Source: Evansella tamaricis
GTDB lineage: Bacteria > Bacillota > Bacilli > Bacillales > Salisediminibacteriaceae
Length of the DNA stretch: 46,205 bases
Reading direction: 5' to 3'
NCBI RefSeq assembly: GCF_019042215.1
Contig: NZ_JAHQCS010000147.1
Span: 1-46,205 of the forward strand
Below the pieces are notes generated by a model. That model searched no databases and was not told where the DNA came from. It was given only the letters and a program-made list of their open reading frames with translations. The position numbers were made by a program, and so were the translations under genes. This document shows, in pieces, positions 42,729-46,205 of this stretch (position 1 is its first letter; every line of letters begins with the position of its first letter).

Positions 42729-43403
42729 ATGGATGACGAAATTAAGGACGTGAAATTGGGAACTAAAGAAACTGTTTTGGCTAGTCTTACTCATTCGGAA
42801 ACCAAACTATTTTTTCAAAAAAATGTATTAGATGAAGGGAAGGAAAAGCCAGCTAAATCTCATGTGTTAGTTGTTGGTGGAACAGGGATGCTCGCCCGAA
42901 CATCATTGTGGCTCGTGGAACAAGGATATCATGTTTCTATTATTGCTCGGAATAAACCGAAAATGGAAGTATTACTCAAAAAGGCTAGCAATCCTGAAAA
43001 TATTACTCCTATTTACATTGATTATAAAGATAATAAATTGTTGGAAATGAAGCTAAAAGAATCGATGATCCGTAATGGTGATATATCTTTAGCTGTAGTG
43101 TGGATACATTCTGTCGCTAAAGAAGCGATACATACAATCATTCACGTGGTTTCGCAGTCGAGAAGAAACTGGAACTTGTATCATGTACTCGGAAGTAGTA
43201 CGAATTTAGCGCAACTGAAGGAAAATCTGAAGGTACCATATCATTGCACGTATCATCAAATTAAACTAGGTTTTCAATTGGAAAATACTTATTCTCGGTG
43301 GTTAACGCACGAGGAAATATCACAAGGAGTAATTGATACAATAAGAAACGGGAAGTTGGATCATATTGTAGGTGTCATTGAACCGTGGGAAAAGAGACCA
43401 TAG
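42729..43403 (+). CDS. Short-chain dehydrogenase-like protein
   Basis: Residues about 43-224 form a Rossmann protein with HVLVVGGTGMLARTSLWLVE and HVSIIARNKPKME at the start, AVVWIHSVAKEA in the fourth strand, YHVLGSSTN and SRWLTHEEISQGVI. This matches the short (about 180 aa) Bacillus SDR-like proteins I remember. The classical YxxxK site is only partly visible (YHCTYHQIKL). Here a 42-residue N-terminal extension is present; a start nearer SHVLVV is possible, though GAAAGGAT supports the ATG used. Its substrate is unknown. A perfect hairpin terminator follows. Confidence 0.85.
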   Translation: MDDEIKDVKLGTKETVLASLTHSETKLFFQKNVLDEGKEKPAKSHVLVVGGTGMLARTSLWLVEQGYHVSIIARNKPKMEVLLKKASNPENITPIYIDYKDNKLLEMKLKESMIRNGDISLAVVWIHSVAKEAIHTIIHVVSQSRRNWNLYHVLGSSTNLAQLKENLKVPYHCTYHQIKLGFQLENTYSRWLTHEEISQGVIDTIRNGKLDHIVGVIEPWEKRP

Positions 43404-43450
43404 ACCATGGGTATAAAAGGGAATAAAAAGGGTAGTAATTTCCTAAATGG

Positions 43451-43501
43451 AAAGTTCACAAAATAGTCGGGGACCTGGTCCCCGACTATTTTGTGAACTT
43501 T
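43451..43501. terminator. Perfect 24-bp hairpin terminator
   Basis: The arms AAAGTTCACAAAATAGTCGG... and their complement pair over 24 bp without mismatch around a CTG loop, with T-rich tail TTTTTACA. The centre is GGGGACCTGGTCCCC. It is symmetric, so it can stop transcription from both sides. Confidence 0.8.
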
Positions 43502-44077
43502 TTACATGGAAATAGAGAGGCATGGTATAGATGATGTGAATCTAACATACCACCTCAAACAAGCTATCGTCTCCTTCTTAGTCGTCCCAAAATTTTCTAG
43601 ACTAATTCTGCAGCTCCCAAGAGAATATTAAATCCACGTACAAATCTTAAATCTTCCAAAATAATTTTCCGGGAAATATGACGGTTTTTACACATGTATT
43701 GCGAATTCAATCACAAACACGGTTTGAAACCTGTCGATTGTTGAAGAGGAAAAGGACTCAGGTTTGGATCCGGATTGCCATTATCAACTCTATAGTTATA
43801 GTTGTTTTACATGAACATGGCCTGATCTTACGAAATATGGGGTTAGTATCTCAACTGAGAAAAGCCATTTGAGGGAATGTAAATAAATATTTCACCATGA
43901 AGGAGATATGGTAGAATGTCATTGACAAGCCCCATTTAAAGGAAGAAAGATATATACAAATGGAAAGGTTTTCCTATTCAATAGATGTCGGTAGTTATAC
44001 ATTTATCGATAACGAACTATCTAAAAAGTGATACTAACAATATGACCCCACGAAAAAAAATTTATGAGAGATGAAAT
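43502..44077. other. Intergenic region
   Basis: A 64-codon plus-strand frame at 43678 has no ribosome site and is not convincing. I see no other gene or structure. Confidence 0.4.
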
Positions 44078-44635
44078 CTGATAACAAATATATACTTTAT
44101 TAGACATGCACATTCTACATATACTCCTGATGAATTACATAGACCCTTATCAAAAAGAGGTTTAAGTGACGCAGAAAAAGTGGCTCAGACGCTTATGGAA
44201 CACCATATTGATTATGTCATTTCTAGTCCGTATAAGAGGGCCGTTCAGACTGTTGAAGGACTGGCAAACTTGATCGGTCAAAAAGTTATAATCAATGAGC
44301 ATTTCAAGGAACGGAAATTATCGGAACATCCAGTAAGCGACTTTGAAATGGCGATAACAAAAGTGTGGGAGGATGAGACTTTTTTCTGGGAAGGTGGAGA
44401 ATCAAATGTATCTGCTCAAAGACGAAGTGTTAAGGCAACTTTAAAGTTATTAAACACCTACGAAGGAAAGAATATTGCTGTAGGTACGCACGGTAATTTA
44501 ATGGTTCTTATTATGAATTACTTTGATAAAAGATACAGCTTTGATTTCTGGAAACAACTGGAGATGCCGGATATATATAAACTATCATTTCTGAAAGAAA
44601 ACTTAAAAGGTGTAAATAAAATATGGTGCAGGTAA
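44078..44635 (+). CDS. Histidine phosphatase (phosphoglycerate mutase-like), non-canonical start
   Basis: The frame reads TNIYFIRHAHSTYTPDELHR from about 44084, so the catalytic RHAHS motif lies upstream of the first ATG (44180). SPYKRAVQTVEGLA and VGTHGNL (second catalytic His) follow, with KERKLSEHPV and FFWEGGESN between. The family removes phosphate from small molecules or proteins through a phospho-His. No ATG, GTG or TTG precedes the RHAHS motif in frame after the TGA at 44072. The choices are CTG at 44078 or ATA at 44081, where relatives would have ATG. The gene may be damaged at its start or use a rare codon; the rest is intact (about 185 aa). Confidence 0.8.
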   Translation: MITNIYFIRHAHSTYTPDELHRPLSKRGLSDAEKVAQTLMEHHIDYVISSPYKRAVQTVEGLANLIGQKVIINEHFKERKLSEHPVSDFEMAITKVWEDETFFWEGGESNVSAQRRSVKATLKLLNTYEGKNIAVGTHGNLMVLIMNYFDKRYSFDFWKQLEMPDIYKLSFLKENLKGVNKIWCR

Positions 44636-44770
44636 TAAACTGCCTTATGATAAAAAGAAGTGCTATCTTAAGGGCAGATTCCTCCTCTAGGACTAATTCA
44701 TTTTTTTGGAAAAATGCATTTGATACCCTGATCTAGGAAGTAAATTAGTATCCATAAAGGAGCAGAAACA

Positions 44771-45220
44771 TTGAAGAAGCAGAAACGTTATTTCAAAAAA
44801 ATGATCCTGTTTATAGCAGGAATCTCCCTATTAACAGGGTGTGCTGGTATGGCAGATTATGATGTGGAATTACCAGGTAACTATTCCATTCTCAGAACGT
44901 CAGCCCATCAAGTTACGATAGCTCTAAAAACAGGGGAGGACAGTTGGGGAAGTGAGATTATTCCTGCTAAAGTCACAGAAGTTGGTTGGGATGAAAACTA
45001 TATCATTGCCAAGCAAGTTAAATTAACGCAAGACAAAAACAGAGAAAATAATTATAAAATCCCTGATGAACAAAACTATCAGTATTGGATATTATCTATA
45101 GAAACTGGTGATTTAACTGGTCCCTTAGATGAGGGAAGATTAACGGACAAAAGAAAGGAATATAAAATATCCGATGCCATAATTCTAAAAGACGTGAGTA
45201 GAGGCTTTAGCCAGGAATAG
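44771..45220 (+). CDS. DUF3997-like lipoprotein
   Basis: This 149-aa protein has signal KKMILFIAGISLLTGC (lipobox LTGC). The mature part has LPGNYSILRTSAHQVTIAL, IIPAKVTEVGWDENYIIAKQ and NYQYWILSIETGDLTGPL, the order of the DUF3997 family of small Bacillus lipoproteins. TTG start with AAAGGAGC 8 bp upstream. It lies 21 bp before the next membrane gene. Function unknown. Confidence 0.85.
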   Translation: MKKQKRYFKKMILFIAGISLLTGCAGMADYDVELPGNYSILRTSAHQVTIALKTGEDSWGSEIIPAKVTEVGWDENYIIAKQVKLTQDKNRENNYKIPDEQNYQYWILSIETGDLTGPLDEGRLTDKRKEYKISDAIILKDVSRGFSQE

Positions 45221-45241
45221 ATCTAGAAGAGGAGTGGAGAA

Positions 45242-45802
45242 ATGGAGATATTTATCTGGTCATTTTTAATTGTCTTTATGCTTCACAATTTAGAGGAGAT
45301 TATAACAATCGAAAAATGGTTTATGTTTACTTATCCTCGAGTCAATAATAGGATTCCTTCCATTGCTCAGGCAGTAATCACAAAAAATAAGGTTACAACT
45401 GTAAAGTTTGCGATGACTGTATTTGTGTTTTCAATCATTGCATCTAGCTTAATTTTTCTAACCATAACGACAGAATATTACTTTTTATTCTGGGGCTTAA
45501 ACCTTTTTTTTGCCTTAAATATTTTTCTACATCCAATACAGTCTTTATTTTTAAGGTGTTATACCCCAGGGTTATGGACAACCGTATGCTTAATACTCCC
45601 ATATAATATTTGGATTTTTTATCATTTTTCTATAAGTGGGGTTTTTACCATTACTATGTTTATGTATGCTGCAATTGTTATGATCTTGCTTGTTCCATTA
45701 TTTGCACTGAGTCATATTATCGCGAACAAGTGGGAGTCATCCAAGGAGTCATCCAAAGAAAATTCGCCCATTTCGAACATCAATCAAAATAATCCAAGTT
45801 GA
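45242..45802 (+). CDS. HXXEE-domain membrane protein
   Basis: This 186-aa protein has about five hydrophobic helices. MLHNLEEIITIEKW in the first part carries the HxxEE signature of the family, possibly a metal site in the membrane. Later segments (FAMTVFVFSIIASSLIFL, CLILPYNIWIFYHFSIS) are helices, and HPIQSLFLRCYTPGLWT is another family element. The C-terminus is a soluble Ser/Lys-rich tail. GAGGAGTGG precedes the ATG. It is probably in one unit with the lipoprotein upstream. Confidence 0.88.
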   Translation: MEIFIWSFLIVFMLHNLEEIITIEKWFMFTYPRVNNRIPSIAQAVITKNKVTTVKFAMTVFVFSIIASSLIFLTITTEYYFLFWGLNLFFALNIFLHPIQSLFLRCYTPGLWTTVCLILPYNIWIFYHFSISGVFTITMFMYAAIVMILLVPLFALSHIIANKWESSKESSKENSPISNINQNNPS

Positions 45803-45966
45803 CACAGCAAGCCACTAGACAAAATTAGATTGGTAGAAAAAACAGTTCCTTGAACCTATATACAAATCATCTTAAAAATATGACTATTTAGCTAACATAA
45901 AAAAAGAAGTAGCGTACAAGAAAGAACGGAGGGGGACAAATTACCACTATTTTGTTTAACAATAAA

Positions 45967-46045
45967 TTTATAGATTTTGGAGCCTTCCAGCATGTCGTAT
46001 AGACCATCGCCTACACACTACAGGGCACTTCGGAACTACAATTGA
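45967..46045 (+). repeat. Diverged copy of dispersed repeat
   Basis: TTTTGGAGCCTTCCAGCATG, ACCATCGCCTAC and CACTTCGGAACT match, with changes, the repeat that begins about 30 bp further on. Confidence 0.5.
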
Positions 46046-46073
46046 GTTCAAAGGGGGCACATTTAATCTTTAA

Positions 46074-46205
46074 AAAGATAAGAAAGTATAAGTTTTGGCA
46101 CCTTCGGGCATTGTCTAGCTCCATCGCCTACTCGCATGGGAACTGAAAAAGTGGTGCTTTTCCACTTTTACAGTCCCTAAGCAATGAGCGTAGCCGTCGC
46201 AATCT
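46074..46205 (+). repeat. Dispersed Bacillaceae repeat, cut by the window end
   Basis: TTGGCACCTTCGGGCATTGT, CTAGCTCCATCGCCTAC and AGCAATGAGCGTAGCC fit a repeat I remember from many Bacillus intergenic regions. GGGAACTGAAAAAGTGG and CCACTTTTACAGTCCC form a hairpin at about 46139-46178. Confidence 0.7.

Noticed and set aside
43678-43872. 64-aa plus-strand protein
   Set aside because: No ribosome site; composition not convincing.

Overview
The window looks like the chromosome of a low-GC Bacillaceae bacterium. The support is strong Shine-Dalgarno sites with frequent GTG/TTG starts, Bacillus-type families (WG-repeat protein, S66 LD-carboxypeptidase, PhnCDEE, HXXEE and DUF3997-like proteins), LPxTA cell-wall sorting signals and intergenic repeats I remember from Bacillus relatives. 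The species cannot be fixed from sequence alone. I saw no rRNA, tRNA, true CRISPR, integrase or intact transposase.

Layout. (1) 1-0.9 kb, 14.9-15.4 kb and 20.3-21.9 kb hold three arrays of one 52/53-bp tandem repeat, about 56 units in total and all in the same orientation. Each unit is a GTCGC...GCGAC hairpin plus a variable linker. (2) 1-14.6 kb is an accessory region of small and unusual proteins: a WG-repeat protein, a zinc-ribbon protein whose second half resembles FtsZ/tubulin, two copies of a 96-aa protein cassette, two small basic proteins, a possible uracil-glycosylase-fold protein, two TPR-like proteins, an ADP-ribosylglycohydrolase and a sirtuin with a 200-aa N-terminal extension. 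Six places here, and one at 41.6 kb, carry a shared palindrome close to GATAAAAGNNCTTTTATC followed at constant spacing by a -10-like box, so many of these genes may form one regulon. (3) 15.4-20.2 kb holds two divergent surface proteins with matching LPxTA signals, placed between arrays 2 and 3. (4) 21.9-28.7 kb is a mixed region: a G-depleted simple-repeat tract, an NmrA-like protein, a haem-copper-oxidase-like membrane protein, a lipoprotein, an LD-carboxypeptidase, several small hypothetical genes and a MITE-like repeat. (5) 28.7-40.2 kb is a transport and organophosphorus region: phnDCEE, a LysR-type regulator divergent from a Ugp-like ABC importer, a HIT-domain protein, a NagD-like HAD phosphatase and an MFS exporter. 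(6) 40.4-45.8 kb holds small hypothetical genes, a short-chain dehydrogenase, a histidine phosphatase without a normal start codon, a lipoprotein and an HXXEE membrane protein. The window ends in two copies of a dispersed repeat.

How the genes may work together. The phn genes, the Ugp-like importer, the HIT hydrolase and the HAD phosphatase together suggest scavenging of phosphonates or phosphate esters; this is inference. The ADP-ribosylglycohydrolase and sirtuin, three genes apart, both act on ADP-ribose or NAD chemistry. The strongest candidates for undescribed biology are the hairpin arrays, the shared promoter palindrome and the zinc-ribbon/FtsZ-like protein.
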